Shown: in pieces, positions 10,900 through 19,933 of the stretch | How the letters are laid out: each line of letters starts with the position of its first letter | Position numbering within the stretch: position 1 is the first letter of the stretch | Assembly (NCBI RefSeq): GCF_004359215.1 | Contig: NC_090624.1 | Location: 1,202,455 to 1,236,583 of the forward strand | Origin: Bremia lactucae | Taxonomy: Eukaryota > Oomycota > Peronosporomycetes > Peronosporales > Peronosporaceae | Direction of reading: 5' to 3' | Length of the DNA stretch: 34,129 bases | Notes under the pieces: model-generated | The model's input: only the letters and a program-made list of their open reading frames with translations | What the model was told of the DNA's origin: nothing | Databases searched by the model: none | Program-made: the position numbers and the translations under genes

Positions 10900-12600
10900 A
10901 TGTTTACGATGTGGCGCTCGTGGATACGCTCTCCCTTTCCTGCCGCGGCGCTGGCCGCCGGCATCTCTACTTTGAGTCTATCTTCTTCCAACGATCCGGT
11001 GCCCTCTCCATCAGATGTGCCACTCGAAGGTCCCGACGCTCTATCGCCGCCTGGTCCGCCGTCAGCCGGTGGCGAGAAGCTACATTTGGCGCGCCGCTTC
11101 ACGCGACGCAAGCAGACCAAACACCACAGTTATGTCATTGTGGGCTCTGGCACAGCTGCCAACGCCGCGATTGAAGCTATTCGTCAGGAGGACGCAAGCG
11201 CTGATATTCTCGTACTCAGTGACGAGAACGCGCTGCCTCGTCTCGACTTCGGCGTAGGTAATGACAATGGTGATGAAGGCGGCAACGAAAGGCCACTGGC
11301 ACCTGCACTCCTGGAAAGTTACAATGAATGGCGTCGTCATCTCAGTGCGCGTTTCGAAGAAGAAGTGGCATCATCCGCTGGACCGCCGCCACTAACGCTG
11401 CTGTTGGACAAGCGGCCGCTTGAGTTCGACGTAGAAAAAAACTGCGTGTTTCTCGGAGATGGCACTGAAGTTCGATATGATCGCTGTCTCGTGGCGTCGG
11501 CTGGCCGGCCCCGCCATTTCTACGTGCTGGACAGCGATCGTGTGTCGTATGCACTCAAGGACCGCGTCAATACGTGTACAACGCGGGCGGACTTTGTGCG
11601 GCTGGATCAGCTAGCAGACGGAGCGTCTGAGCAGAACGATAGCGCATTGCAGAGCGTGCTAGTGATTGGTGCAGGCTTTTTAGGCTGCGAGGTAGCGTGC
11701 GCATTGGCCACGGACCAGCGAAATAATCATCTCAAGATTAAACTCGTATTTTTAGAGCAGTTGCCTGCTGCCAGAACACTTCCTCCGTATCTAGCTGAAG
11801 AGCTAGCGCGTAGGCTTAATTGTGCTGGCGTGGATGTCGTGCCTAATCGCCTAGTAACGAGTCTGCGACCACGCTTAGACGATGATGAAAACGAAAGCGA
11901 TAGCGGCGTGACGGTAGGCTTGTTGGCAAAGGATAAGCCCGAGGCTGCACTAGATGCCGACTATGTCGTGCTTGCATCGACTCACACGGACCCAGCGACG
12001 ACGCTGCGCATGGGTCGTGCAACGCGGACAGGTGGCGGCCTCGAGCGCGACGAGAAAAACGGCGGGCTCGTGGTCAATGCCCAGCTGGAAGCCATTTCTG
12101 GCCTCTTTGTTGCTGGCAACGCAGCCAGTTATTATGATCCATACCTGGGTAGAAGACGCGTGGACCGTTACGACCATGCCGTCAATAGCGGGCTCACAGC
12201 TGGTCGCAATATGGCCAAGTCGCTTCGTGGTGCTGGAAAGATGAAGACATATCGACACCAGCCTTTGTTTCGCAGCCATTTGCCGGGTGTGAGTCTTCGG
12301 ATGGAAGGAATTGGTGAGGTGGATTCGTCTTTTCGCACGGTAGGTGTGTGGGTGCAGCCGCCTTGTATCGGTGTCGATCGCAATGGCAGTCAACGCAGTT
12401 CCTACGAGCGTGGCGTAGTTTACTATCTAAAGGGCAACAAGATCATGGGCATTTTGTTATGGAATGCCTCAGATGTGCTCGAGAGCGCGCGCCAGCTGAT
12501 GCTCTCACGGCCAGAGATCCGTGACAATGTGGTGGAAGAGCTGAAACACACCATATCTCTCGCGCCGAACGATTGGCTGCATGTTGTGTCGACTTCTTGA
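10900..12600 (+). CDS. Apoptosis-inducing-factor-like mitochondrial FAD/NAD(P)H oxidoreductase
   Basis: Intronless 566-aa flavoprotein of the AIF (AIFM1) class, expected to use FAD and NADH in the mitochondrial intermembrane space. The N-terminus (MFTMWRSWIRSPFPAAALAA) has Arg, no acidic residues and a hydrophobic run, as in mitochondrial presequences; a Pro/Ser linker follows. The FAD dinucleotide fold begins at 77 (SYVIVGSGTAANAA). The NAD(P)H fold is at 253-268 (VLVIGAGFLGCEVACA). The second FAD motif with the AIF signature is at 401-438 (GLFVAGNAASYYDPYLGRRR, then YDHAVNSG). An AIF-type C-terminal domain follows (YRHQPLFRSHLPGVSLRMEG). Oddities are Asn at 407 where family members usually have Asp in the AGD motif, and a Gly/Asp/Asn-rich insert near 118-130 between the FAD half-sites. 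A second in-frame Met is at residue 4. It is divergent with the ferlin gene. Confidence 0.9.
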   Translation: MFTMWRSWIRSPFPAAALAAGISTLSLSSSNDPVPSPSDVPLEGPDALSPPGPPSAGGEKLHLARRFTRRKQTKHHSYVIVGSGTAANAAIEAIRQEDASADILVLSDENALPRLDFGVGNDNGDEGGNERPLAPALLESYNEWRRHLSARFEEEVASSAGPPPLTLLLDKRPLEFDVEKNCVFLGDGTEVRYDRCLVASAGRPRHFYVLDSDRVSYALKDRVNTCTTRADFVRLDQLADGASEQNDSALQSVLVIGAGFLGCEVACALATDQRNNHLKIKLVFLEQLPAARTLPPYLAEELARRLNCAGVDVVPNRLVTSLRPRLDDDENESDSGVTVGLLAKDKPEAALDADYVVLASTHTDPATTLRMGRATRTGGGLERDEKNGGLVVNAQLEAISGLFVAGNAASYYDPYLGRRRVDRYDHAVNSGLTAGRNMAKSLRGAGKMKTYRHQPLFRSHLPGVSLRMEGIGEVDSSFRTVGVWVQPPCIGVDRNGSQRSSYERGVVYYLKGNKIMGILLWNASDVLESARQLMLSRPEIRDNVVEELKHTISLAPNDWLHVVSTS

Positions 12601-12919
12601 ATCATTCCTGGAGTGAATTGTGTTTTTCGTAGCGTTTAAAAAAGCAATAACAATTGTTTTACTGTCATGTCAGTAAAGCACAAAAAACGTGTGTTGCGGG
12701 ATAAACCATGAACCTTTGTGCTTGAAGGATCTTGGCTCTCTTGCCAATATGCGGCACATCGATCGTAAATTTTAAATACGCTGACATAGATAAATCGCCT
12801 TATAAAGATAACTTCAATCAATTCCAACCATACACATTTGGTAGCCGGCCCAAATCTAGAGCTATAAACTCGTAAGACTTCTTACTAAGCCTTAGTTGCG
12901 ATCGCCACCGATAAGAAAG
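12601..12919. other. Intergenic, downstream of AIF-like gene
   Basis: Contains the presumed 3' UTR. Nothing else is recognisable: no tRNA, no convincing ORF, and no repeat shared with the rest of the window until the LTR at 12920. Confidence 0.5.
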
Positions 12920-12955
12920 TGAGCGTGACCCGCCACGCTCTACTTAAGCACACAC

Positions 12956-13411
12956 TGTAACGGTGGGTCGTTACATGAAATTAACACAAAGGTTGTTAAT
13001 AAATATATTATCTAAAAGGTAGATGATTTTTGGAGAATATTACTTTACGAAGTAATATTCAGGAAGCTTATCCATAGGTAGATATAGGTAGATATAGGCC
13101 ATTATATCTACTTGCTCCGCGGTCCAGTCAGCGCTGGACGCGCGCAAAGAGAGAGACAAATAAGATTTTAATTATATGTTTTGTATTAGTATACAATTAA
13201 ATTAGTATGAGATAGATAGAATCAGAAGGACTTTATAATTAAATATAGTTATTTACGTGCAGAGGAAGACTCTTTAATACATTTTTTACAGCAAATATAT
13301 TAAAGAAAGTCTTCCTCTGCACATATTAGTGTACGTGAAGTGCCACTCGCTCCGGAGCAGTGCCCAGTGAACTTGTACTGAAGCAGTAAAAGTCAGTAGT
13401 GCCCCGTTACA
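12956..13411 (+). repeat. Solo LTR-B nested in LTR-A (first)
   Basis: 456 bp from TGTAACGG to CCCCGTTACA, flanked by the perfect 5-bp duplication CACAC (12951-12955 and 13412-13416). The host LTR-A sequence continues seamlessly on both sides. No internal retroelement sequence, so it is a solo LTR produced by LTR-LTR recombination. It contains a short internal duplication GGTAGATATA near 13077-13095. Confidence 0.9.
13035..13060 (+). other. Perfect hairpin in LTR-B copy at 12956
   Basis: Arms GAATATTACT and AGTAATATTC, 10 bp, loop of 6 nt. The equivalent hairpin in the copy at 13702 has compensated base changes. Confidence 0.7.
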
Positions 13412-13701
13412 CACACCCTAGCACAGCGAGGAAGCGGTTAAACCGTCTTCTCTTGCGAAGAGTGAGGGAGTTGTATTGGGCACCTTAGCGATCTCACCCA
13501 ACGCATGAAATACTCTAGTAAAGTGTCGTCACGGGAGCGGTGATCCGACTCCTCGTGCGCACTTACCAAGTAGGAAGTAGTTTTCAGACTAATTTATATT
13601 TAATCGTATTAAAATAAAAAAACCTATTTTTACCAACCAAAAATTTCATCTCTGTAGATAACACTAATATGTATTGCGAGCGTATCGTTCTAGTTACCTC
13701 G

Positions 13702-14151
13702 TGTAACGGGGTTTATCGTTACATGAAATTAACACTAAAAGGTTGTTAATTTATATTATCTAAAAGGCAGATAATATTTGGAGGAAATTACTTTATATAG
13801 TAATTTCCTGAATTCTTATCCATAAATAGGTATAGACCATTATGTCTATTTATTCCGCAGACTAATCAGCTGTAGAAGTAATCAAAGAGAGTTACGAGAT
13901 AAGATAGATAAGAATTCATTTACATGTTTAGTATTAGTTTATAGTTAAGACAACATTTACAAAGATAGATTAACAAGACACTTAACTATATTAATACAGT
14001 TTTCATTTTACACTCTTAAGCTAACTTGCCTTAAGAGAAGTCTTCCTCTATACGTACAGTGTACGTCACCTAACGAGAGGCACCACTCACATCTGAAGCA
14101 GTGTGAAGTGGACTTGTACTGAAACAGTACAAGTCGCAGTGCCCCGTTACA
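13702..14151 (+). repeat. Solo LTR-B nested in LTR-A (second)
   Basis: 450 bp from TGTAACGGGG to CCCCGTTACA, flanked by the perfect 5-bp duplication CCTCG (13697-13701 and 14152-14156). Intact LTR-A copies read ACCTCGCGTAACGGATGAC at this point, which gives the empty site directly. Same orientation as the first nested copy. Confidence 0.92.
13782..13809 (+). other. Perfect hairpin in LTR-B copy at 13702
   Basis: Arms AGGAAATTACT and AGTAATTTCCT, 11 bp, loop TTATAT. It corresponds to the hairpin at 13035-13060. Confidence 0.7.
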
Positions 14152-14368
14152 CCTCGCGAATGGATGACGCTAGCGGATGACACTAGGCGTCATCTCTCCT
14201 AATGTGAATTTACCTATTTGCATCACATACACAAGGGTTGGTCACAATGTGAGCCACACTCGAGTGGTGGGTCTAATTACTTTATTTAAGTAATTGACCA
14301 TCCCCCTAAGTACACTAAGTTCACTTATCGGGGACTGTGTAACACTAGGGCAACTTTTGCTCTTTACA

Positions 14369-14379
14369 TTCCCCCCCTA
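14369..14379 (-). other. Polypurine tract of element 1
   Basis: The minus strand reads TTAGGGGGGGAA immediately before the LTR start TGTAAAGAG, the position and composition of a plus-strand primer (PPT). Element 3 has a related tract at 30033-30047. Confidence 0.75.
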
Positions 14380-14500
14380 AGAACGAATTTACATTTTTTT
14401 TAAAAAATGTCGAAGAGGAAGGAGGAACTGCGAGCTGCTTAAGCGCCGCTAATTCACTCAGTCACTCTAGCGACCTGTGTTTTCATACACGGCGCCAAAG

Positions 14501-16026
14501 ATGCCACCTAAAAGGGGCCACGTTGGTGGTCGTCTGTGAAGAAGCCCACTCAACCTCGCGCTTAGCGCACGCACCGCGTTAAACGCCGGCAGCGTCCAAT
14601 GCCTTAGTCGAAACGCCGACAGCTACTGCTGCTGTCACGCTAACAGGGCTGAAGGATCCATCCCACTTTAATAGTGAGGATGTTGATCCGTCGCTCATTG
14701 TCGGCTGCAATGAGTCGACACCGTTGTTGTCACCTCATAGTAGTGATGCGGACAACGAGCTAATGAGGAAGGATGATGGGGCATATTTGTCCATCCAAAC
14801 TTCTCTCATTGCTCACAATATGGAGACAACAACATTTACGAATGCTGTCTCGTCGTCTGCACTGGATAGCGCAGCGACGGCTAATGAGAGCGCTTCCCGT
14901 AAAGGCGCAGTCGCTTCTTCGTTGGGTAAATTTACAATGCCTTATGCTCAGACCATTATCTACAATGGTTCTGACATAGAGGATTTGGAGCCTAAAGCGC
15001 CGCCGACGACACGTTAACGTGCTCAGTCGGTGTCACAAGCCAGTTGTTTAGAACGTGGCTATGTGACGGGTGCACATCACCGATGCCCCTCCATCTAAAT
15101 GGCCTCGTTTAAACGGACCAAGAGCGTGCTCTTCTAGACGCACATAATTATTATGGCGTCTTTAAATAACGAAAGGTTCAGGCAAAATCGCTTGGGCGTA
15201 TTTTCTCGATCCCAGTCGTGTTGCGTTCAAATGAAACGCCCGACCGATACGAGGCGAGATTCTTGCGCCACATTCATCCGCATTCCGATGCGATGAAACA
15301 GCGGTGGCAACGAATTAATTTCACTCGCTTGCGTGTGAAAGAAATCATGGGCGGTATTGTACCCCCTGTTTCTTCTCACGACGCTACCTCTGCTAGTCCA
15401 TTTGAGACTAGCGAAGAGGCCTTAGCTGGCGCTCCTTTTCATAGGCATTCACCAAGCCGGGCACATCAATACGTAGGGTATCGATCGGTTGCCAAGACGA
15501 AACTCTTCGAATAACCTCCATTGAACGAGGGTCTGATACCTTTGCCTCACGGAGCTGTGGGCAAGCAACACTCCAACAAGGAAGCGTTGATTCCCATCCG
15601 CATCCATCAGTGCAGGCGGCGCCCGATAGGAGTGGCGATCGCGCCCACCTATTCGTGGCTGCCTTACCTTCGTCCGTTCAGTCGCAGGTGTTAAGCGCTA
15701 CTGAACGACGTATTGCCGATCTCGAGGGTCAAGTGTTGCGACTGACCTCGGATCTGCCGAATATCCGTGCGAAGGATGGTCAGGTTTATGAACGCCTGAA
15801 CCTTCTGCTAGACATCCTGGAGAAGTTGATGCTGAGGGATCCGCATTATGCGCGTGGTATCCCTCGCTCTCCGAGCCCATTTCGTGGTGGGAGGAGTCAT
15901 TCGGCTGAAAGGTTTACGCCTTCACCGTACCCCTCACCCAATCGACGCTCGACTCACAGTCGGCGTCACCATGGTCTCCTTAGACGGATAAGAGCATGTC
16001 TACATACCGTTTCAGACGACCCATAA
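14501..16026 (+). pseudogene. Antisense ORF (aORF) of element 1, broken copy
   Basis: Plus-strand gene opposite to gag-pol, between the polypurine tract and integrase. It starts at ATG 14501 (PPKRG...) and ends at TAA 16026. Intact stretches are 14724-15017 (LLSPHSSDADNEL), 15218-15514 (RLRVKEIMGG, ASPFETSEEA) and 15610-16026. The last has a predicted helix or coiled coil (ATERRIADLEGQVLRLTSDL) and an Arg/Ser/Pro-rich basic tail (GIPRSPSPFRGGRSHSAER). Frameshifts and stops interrupt the rest, for example TGA after PPKRGHVGGRL. The second copy at 27432-28927 aligns as protein along almost the whole length, with differences mainly at third codon positions of this frame. Function unknown; the basic, Ser/Pro-rich tail and helix would suit nucleic-acid binding or self-assembly, as in gag-like proteins, but this is conjecture. 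Confidence 0.65.
15445..15607 (-). pseudogene. Chromodomain remnant of element 1 integrase
   Basis: Minus strand from 15607: MDADGNQRFLV, then LVQWR and a CPAW-like end, matching the better-preserved chromodomain at 28316-28546 (GNQRFLVERF, QWRGYP, DVPGLV). A deletion or frameshift removes the central WRGYP-SWE part. In chromoviruses this module at the integrase C-terminus directs insertion to particular chromatin. It lies entirely inside the aORF on the other strand. Confidence 0.6.
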
Positions 16027-16150
16027 CGTCACCCGCTCTAAAGCGTTCATTATTTTTGCGACCATTTCGGTCCGCAAATTCATTTTGCTTGTCCTGTGCG
16101 CTTGCCATCGCGTCAAAAACTTTTCGCGTGATGGTTTATCGCTCATTAGC
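15608..16150 (-). pseudogene. Integrase C-terminal tail and linker to chromodomain
   Basis: Minus strand. Near 16130-16030 is a piece typical of gypsy integrase C-termini (AMASAQDKQNEFADRNGRKN). A Ser/Pro/His-rich linker (GSESEGYHAHNADPSASTS at about 15880) follows and runs to a stop near 15698, after which the same frame reaches the chromodomain. Compared with relatives, the GPY/F module seems to be missing here. The opposite strand carries the aORF helix and basic tail. Confidence 0.5.
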
Positions 16151-16156
16151 AAAGCG

Positions 16157-17236
16157 TTAAGCCTCGCTCATGCTTTTAGCATCAAACTCGCCAATGATAC
16201 CGCTAAGAGGTCGGTCATAGGACGTAGTTTTATTGACCACTGCTAAATTGTCAGGGTCGCTAGGGCAAGTTTCTGTCGTTAAGATGATACCCTCGCGGGT
16301 CACCGTCATATTGACGAAACTATGTCTCTCTATCGCACCGAGCATAGTGAGGGGCCCTCCCCCACTAAGACTCGAGCTGCGCACAAACGAGACTGGCGTC
16401 TGAGGATGGCGCAGTCCGTTAATATAAAACGGTGTCTCACCCGTACTGGCGTGGACACTGTTATTTATAGCGAACTCCACAAAAGTCAATTGCTTACTCT
16501 TTTCTTTGGAAGTTGCTATAGTGCGTAAGACATCCGCCACGACCCAAAAAATTGGCACGTTTTGTTTGGCCATCGGTCTGGGGATGATCTGCGGTGGAGC
16601 TTGCTACCTAGCAGCTCAAACACATGTCGCCAGAAATCAGACGTAAAACGTGGATCCCGGTCCGATAATTTGGACTCGAGCATCTCGTGTAGTCGGGATA
16701 CATGATCCGGGAACAAGTGAGCTGCCTCCTTGTCTGTGATCGATGTTTTACATTATGCTTAATGCACCATTTTACTCAGTCTATCTACAAAGATGACGAG
16801 CCCCGTCCGACCCATGTGGTCGGGCGGCATGCAAACATGAAGTCCAGACTTACTGACTTTCAACAATCCGTTGGAATCGGTAGCGGTTTTTCAGTGGCGC
16901 ACTGCTGGACGGTGCAGGCTTAATACGCTGACACTCTTCGCAAGAGCGAACATAGTTGACCACCCATCGATTTAGATGTGGCCACCAAAATTCCTCTGAC
17001 ACTCGTAAGAATGTCTTTTCACGGCCCAGATGCCCTCTTGATGGCGCATCATGGAGCTCGTGCAATACTGATAGCTTGAGATCTGTGTCATGAGGCACAT
17101 AGATTCTCAAGGGATCACAAGGTAACAGCTGACGCCATAACAGGCCATCGCTGTAGTTAAAGCGATTTGGCTTACCTTTCAGGTGCGACGGAAGAAAACC
17201 TTTCGTCCACCAAAGTGATCCAACAGCAGGCGACAA
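16157..17236 (-). pseudogene. Integrase of element 1, broken
   Basis: Zinc-binding domain at 17236-16925: HDAPSRGHLGREKTFLRV to RSCEECQRIKP, the HHCC arrangement. Catalytic core: first Asp near 16850 (SLDFMF-type context, frame-broken) with PPDHMGRTGLVIFVDRLSKM; second Asp in SDRDPRFTSDFWRHVFELLG (16716-16516). The third catalytic region, around GQTERANR in relatives, is disrupted at about 16560, and reading continues as VVADVLRTIATS and FAINNSVHASTGETPFY to 16157. Several frame changes and stops (for example near 16745) make it inactive. Confidence 0.8.
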
Positions 17237-17266
17237 TGTTCGTCTTGACTGTAGCTCTCTTGTATA

Positions 17267-17774
17267 TCAGAGGCTAATGAGCTCGTCACGTGACATGCCT
17301 TCATGGCTGCCAACGTTCACGGCTGAAGTTGTGCTAAGCACTAGACACACTTTCGTGGTGTCTAACCTCGAAGTTTGGTCTGCGCGATAAAGGGTCAGCC
17401 AAGTATCCGACTTACCCAGCTTATGTCCAACTTTGAAATTAAATTCAGAGAAGAATGTGAGCCATCTTGCCATTGTAGGCGAGAGTTGCGGTAAGTTTAT
17501 TGCGGTCCGCAGTGATGCGTGATCCGTATTAATCACAAATGATTCAGTGCCAAATAGTGCACCCGAAACTTGACAAGGGCATACTTTACTGAAGTAGCTG
17601 TTTGTCATGCTCAGGGCAATTCAGTTCCGCGGCTTTTAAAAGCCGGGACTGATAAGAGATGACACGGTCAACGCCGTCGTCCTCCACCTGCATAAGCGCG
17701 CTGCCGATTGCAAAAAAAGGTCGCATCGCAGACGACGCTAAGAAGCTTATCTGCTTCTTGCAATGTCTTAACAA
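17267..17774 (-). pseudogene. RNase H domain of element 1, broken
   Basis: Two frames joined by a shift at about 17590-17608. The first piece (17774-17586) has the RT-connection and RNase H start (DRVISYQSRLLKAAELNCPEH). The second has the conserved FVINTDHASLRTA and ARWLTFFSEFNFKVGHKLGKSD, the usual RNase H core and C-terminus. It lies between RT and integrase, in normal gypsy order. Confidence 0.8.
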
Positions 17775-17813
17775 GAGATTGCTTTACTGATGTGAACGCA
17801 TCATCTTGTTCTT

Positions 17814-18802
17814 CTAACCAACCCTGTTCTGCGTCTTCTTAAGGAGGTCAGGTAATGGTTTAGTTTGCTCAGCATAATTCTTGCAATACTTATGCAGGTA
17901 ATTAGCGAGCCCTAGGAATTGGCGCAAATCCTTCACATGCCGTGGGGCTGGCCATTCCTTTACTGATTTTACCTTGTCTGGGTCTGCTCGTACACCATAT
18001 GTACCTACGATGCAGCCCAGCACAGGTATCTTAGGGACCCCTATGACGCACTTTTGCATGTTGACGTACAATTGGGCGTCCTTCAAAGTCTGCAACACAG
18101 CGAGTAAATGACGCTTGTGCGACTCTTTTGCGCTCAGACCGTCCTCGGCCCTACTATGCACGAATACATCGACAAAGTAATGGGGCGCGTAGGCACGGTG
18201 CCGACGCATCACGTGAGCCACCACTCGGTTGAATGTCGCTGGTGCATTTTTCAAACGTTGGGGCATCACAAGCCACTCCAAAGACCTTGGGGTGCTTACA
18301 CCTTTTTAGCTTCATCGGACTCTCTCATGAGTACCTGATAGTAGCCATTCTCTAAATTCAACGCGAAAAAGATAGTTGAATTTCCCATGGATTCCAACAG
18401 AACATCTTCCGCGGGATTGGCGTTTGCGCCGGTATGGTCGCCGTGTTCAGCTTATTATAAGCATGAACCACGCGCTTTACGCACACAAAAAGTCGGGCTG
18501 CAGTGAGGCGATTTGCTCTCATGCACATGTCCCGCCTTGGCTCGCTTGTCGAAATACTCATCGATATAATTGACTTGTTCTTTCGGCAACGACCACTGCC
18601 CGGTCACACAATACTTGGTGCCAGGTTCGAGGTCTATTTCGTGCCCGATGTCCCTATCTGCTGGTAGGCGGCTCAACACTTCTTCTGGGAACCTATCGCG
18701 ATGTTTCCACAGAACCTCAAAGAATGGACTCTCTCTCAAGGCATCCCAGCCTTGAGCAGCGAACCGTTTATTTTTGCGCGTTTCTAGGACGATCTCGTCC
18801 AT
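17814..18802 (-). pseudogene. Reverse transcriptase of element 1, broken
   Basis: The N-terminal part at 18802-18455 (GHEIDLEPGTKYCVTGQWSL, HCSPTFCVRKA) covers RT motifs 1-2. A frameshifted middle at about 18561-18358 (RVVHAYNKLNTATIPAQTPI) precedes the palm at 18281-17814 (MPQRLKNAPATFNR, then YFVDVFVHS). The catalytic YxDD box reads YFVD: GTC at 18171-18173 replaces the GAC seen in element 3. Ends with PRHVKDLRQFLGLANYLHKY. At least two frameshifts. Clearly a dead polymerase. Confidence 0.85.
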
Positions 18803-18831
18803 TGTGGACGACGAGTGACATCTTTCAGAAG

Positions 18832-19448
18832 TTAGAGAGGTCTACTTAGGCCAAACTTTCTCACAAAATTCTCTTCTGTAACTGGTGTGACTATTTCGTG
18901 GATCTTTCCTTCCTTTAATTTGGCAAGGAACAGATCACACGACATCTCCGGGAGATTTACTATCTCTTCGGCAGATTTAAAGCCTTGCCGGAGCCCCTCA
19001 ACTGAGGATGCCTCCGCAATTTCGTCTTTGATGGCCTCGAGCACCTCAATCGAAGGCCCGTCCTTAATAGGAACTGTAATAAAGGCCACTCGTTTAGACG
19101 TGCCTCTGATCGTCCTAATTTGTCGGATACTCGTTCTTGAGTCACCACGACCTTTGACTAGGAAGCGGGTGCCGTTACTTTCCTGGCTGACGCAATCCTT
19201 GTAACCGCACCATGCTCGAGGCACTGTGCCGGTTCATGCGACGCATGACTTCTTGTCAGCTCGCCGTCTACTGCCACAGGCTCTAGGCTCTGTGCAGGAC
19301 ACTCGGACGCATGACTACTTGTCATCGTCCTATTCACTACCTCAGTCTCGACGAGCTGGGTAGGAATTGGTGACGTTTGACATCCCGTCAACGCACCCTC
19401 AACTGTGTTCGACACGACATCAGTTGCATAGGCCTCTCGCACGAGCAC
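18832..19448 (-). pseudogene. Pol linker between protease and RT, left copy
   Basis: Two frames, 19448-19158 (REAYATDVVSNTVEGALTG) and 19224-18832 (IRTIRGTSKRVAFITVPIKD, FLAKLKEGKIHEIV). Low-complexity connector between protease and RT, found also in element 3 (25881-26389). No enzymatic motif visible. Frameshift at about 19160-19220. Confidence 0.6.
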
Positions 19449-19493
19449 ATCCTTTACGGTGTCCTGCGTAGAGTTTGTAACTGTGCGTGTACG

Positions 19494-19871
19494 TTAGTCT
19501 ATCCATGGTTGGTACTTTGCCAACCATGGCATGCCTAGGATGAGGTCATACGGACTTTCCATTCCTAGCACTGTGAACTTCTCTTTACAAGAGAAGTCAC
19601 TAAAGCTGAAGGCGAGTTCTACCTGAACTCCCTCAGACTTAACGAGCGCGCCGTTCGCTAAACGAACGGTCGCCTCTTCTCGCTTGCCATCCTGGCAAAG
19701 CGACTCAAACATCGCCGGTCTCTTTCTTAGAGCCGCGAGTTTCACAAAATTTTGTGATGCACCCGAATCCACTAGGAGGGTCATCACCTGGTCATAGCCT
19801 CTTACATGAGCGCTATAGACCAGCAGGGTTGAGGTCCGAAATTTCGAGACCTCAGGGACTATGCTACCCAT
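19494..19871 (-). pseudogene. Retropepsin-like protease, left copy
   Basis: 125-codon frame with the catalytic LLVDSGASQNF (about residue 32-42) and the second conserved motif YDLILGMPWL near its end. This copy keeps the active Asp, while the right copy at 21384-21770 has lost it. The frame ends at a TAA after PWID, shared by both copies; element 3 reads on at the same place, so this is an inherited nonsense mutation. Confidence 0.85.
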
Positions 19872-19933
19872 TTGTTCGACAACTCTGAACTTAGGGGTAG
19901 CTTCAGAGTCCGCGTCAGTAGGGCATCCCGCCC

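Larger units (their letters stand above)
12920..14368 (-). repeat. LTR-A copy i, 3' LTR of element 1, split by two solo LTRs
   Basis: Without the two nested LTR-B copies it matches 22944-23478 from CCACGCTCTACTTAA through CACAGCGAGGAAGCGG and GTCGTCACGGGAGCGGTGAT to the TTTACA end. The three remaining pieces are 12920-12955, 13412-13701 and 14152-14368. The left border is uncertain by about 6 bp (TG at 12920 or 12926). The adjacent polypurine tract at 14369 identifies it as the 3' LTR. Confidence 0.8.

Noticed and set aside
10824..11120. 98-codon minus-strand ORF at the start of the AIF-like gene
   Set aside because: Antisense to the Pro/Ser-rich presequence, with no motif or homologue.
11950..12393. 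147-codon minus-strand ORF
   Set aside because: Lies opposite the conserved second half of the AIF-like gene; a shadow of its GC-rich codon usage.
12636..12827. Short minus-strand ORF downstream of the AIF-like gene
   Set aside because: No recognisable motif, AT-rich 3' UTR context; not supported as a gene.
12956..14151. TGTAACGGGG...CCCCGTTACA ends considered as terminal inverted repeats of a DNA transposon
   Set aside because: The same unit is found next to primer site and gag at 1565-2019 and 30742-31246, and 5-bp duplications fit LTR integration; the inverted ends are the normal short TG...CA-type ends of this LTR family.
15698..15880. Minus-strand frame opposite the aORF helix considered as evidence against the aORF
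   Set aside because: It is probably real integrase linker, but the substitution pattern between the two copies favours constraint on the plus frame; linker sequence is normally weakly constrained.
18887..19204. 105-codon plus-strand ORF, duplicated exactly at 20777-21094
   Set aside because: The repetition comes from the tandem DNA duplication; element 3 does not keep this frame, and the minus strand has the recognisable pol linker.
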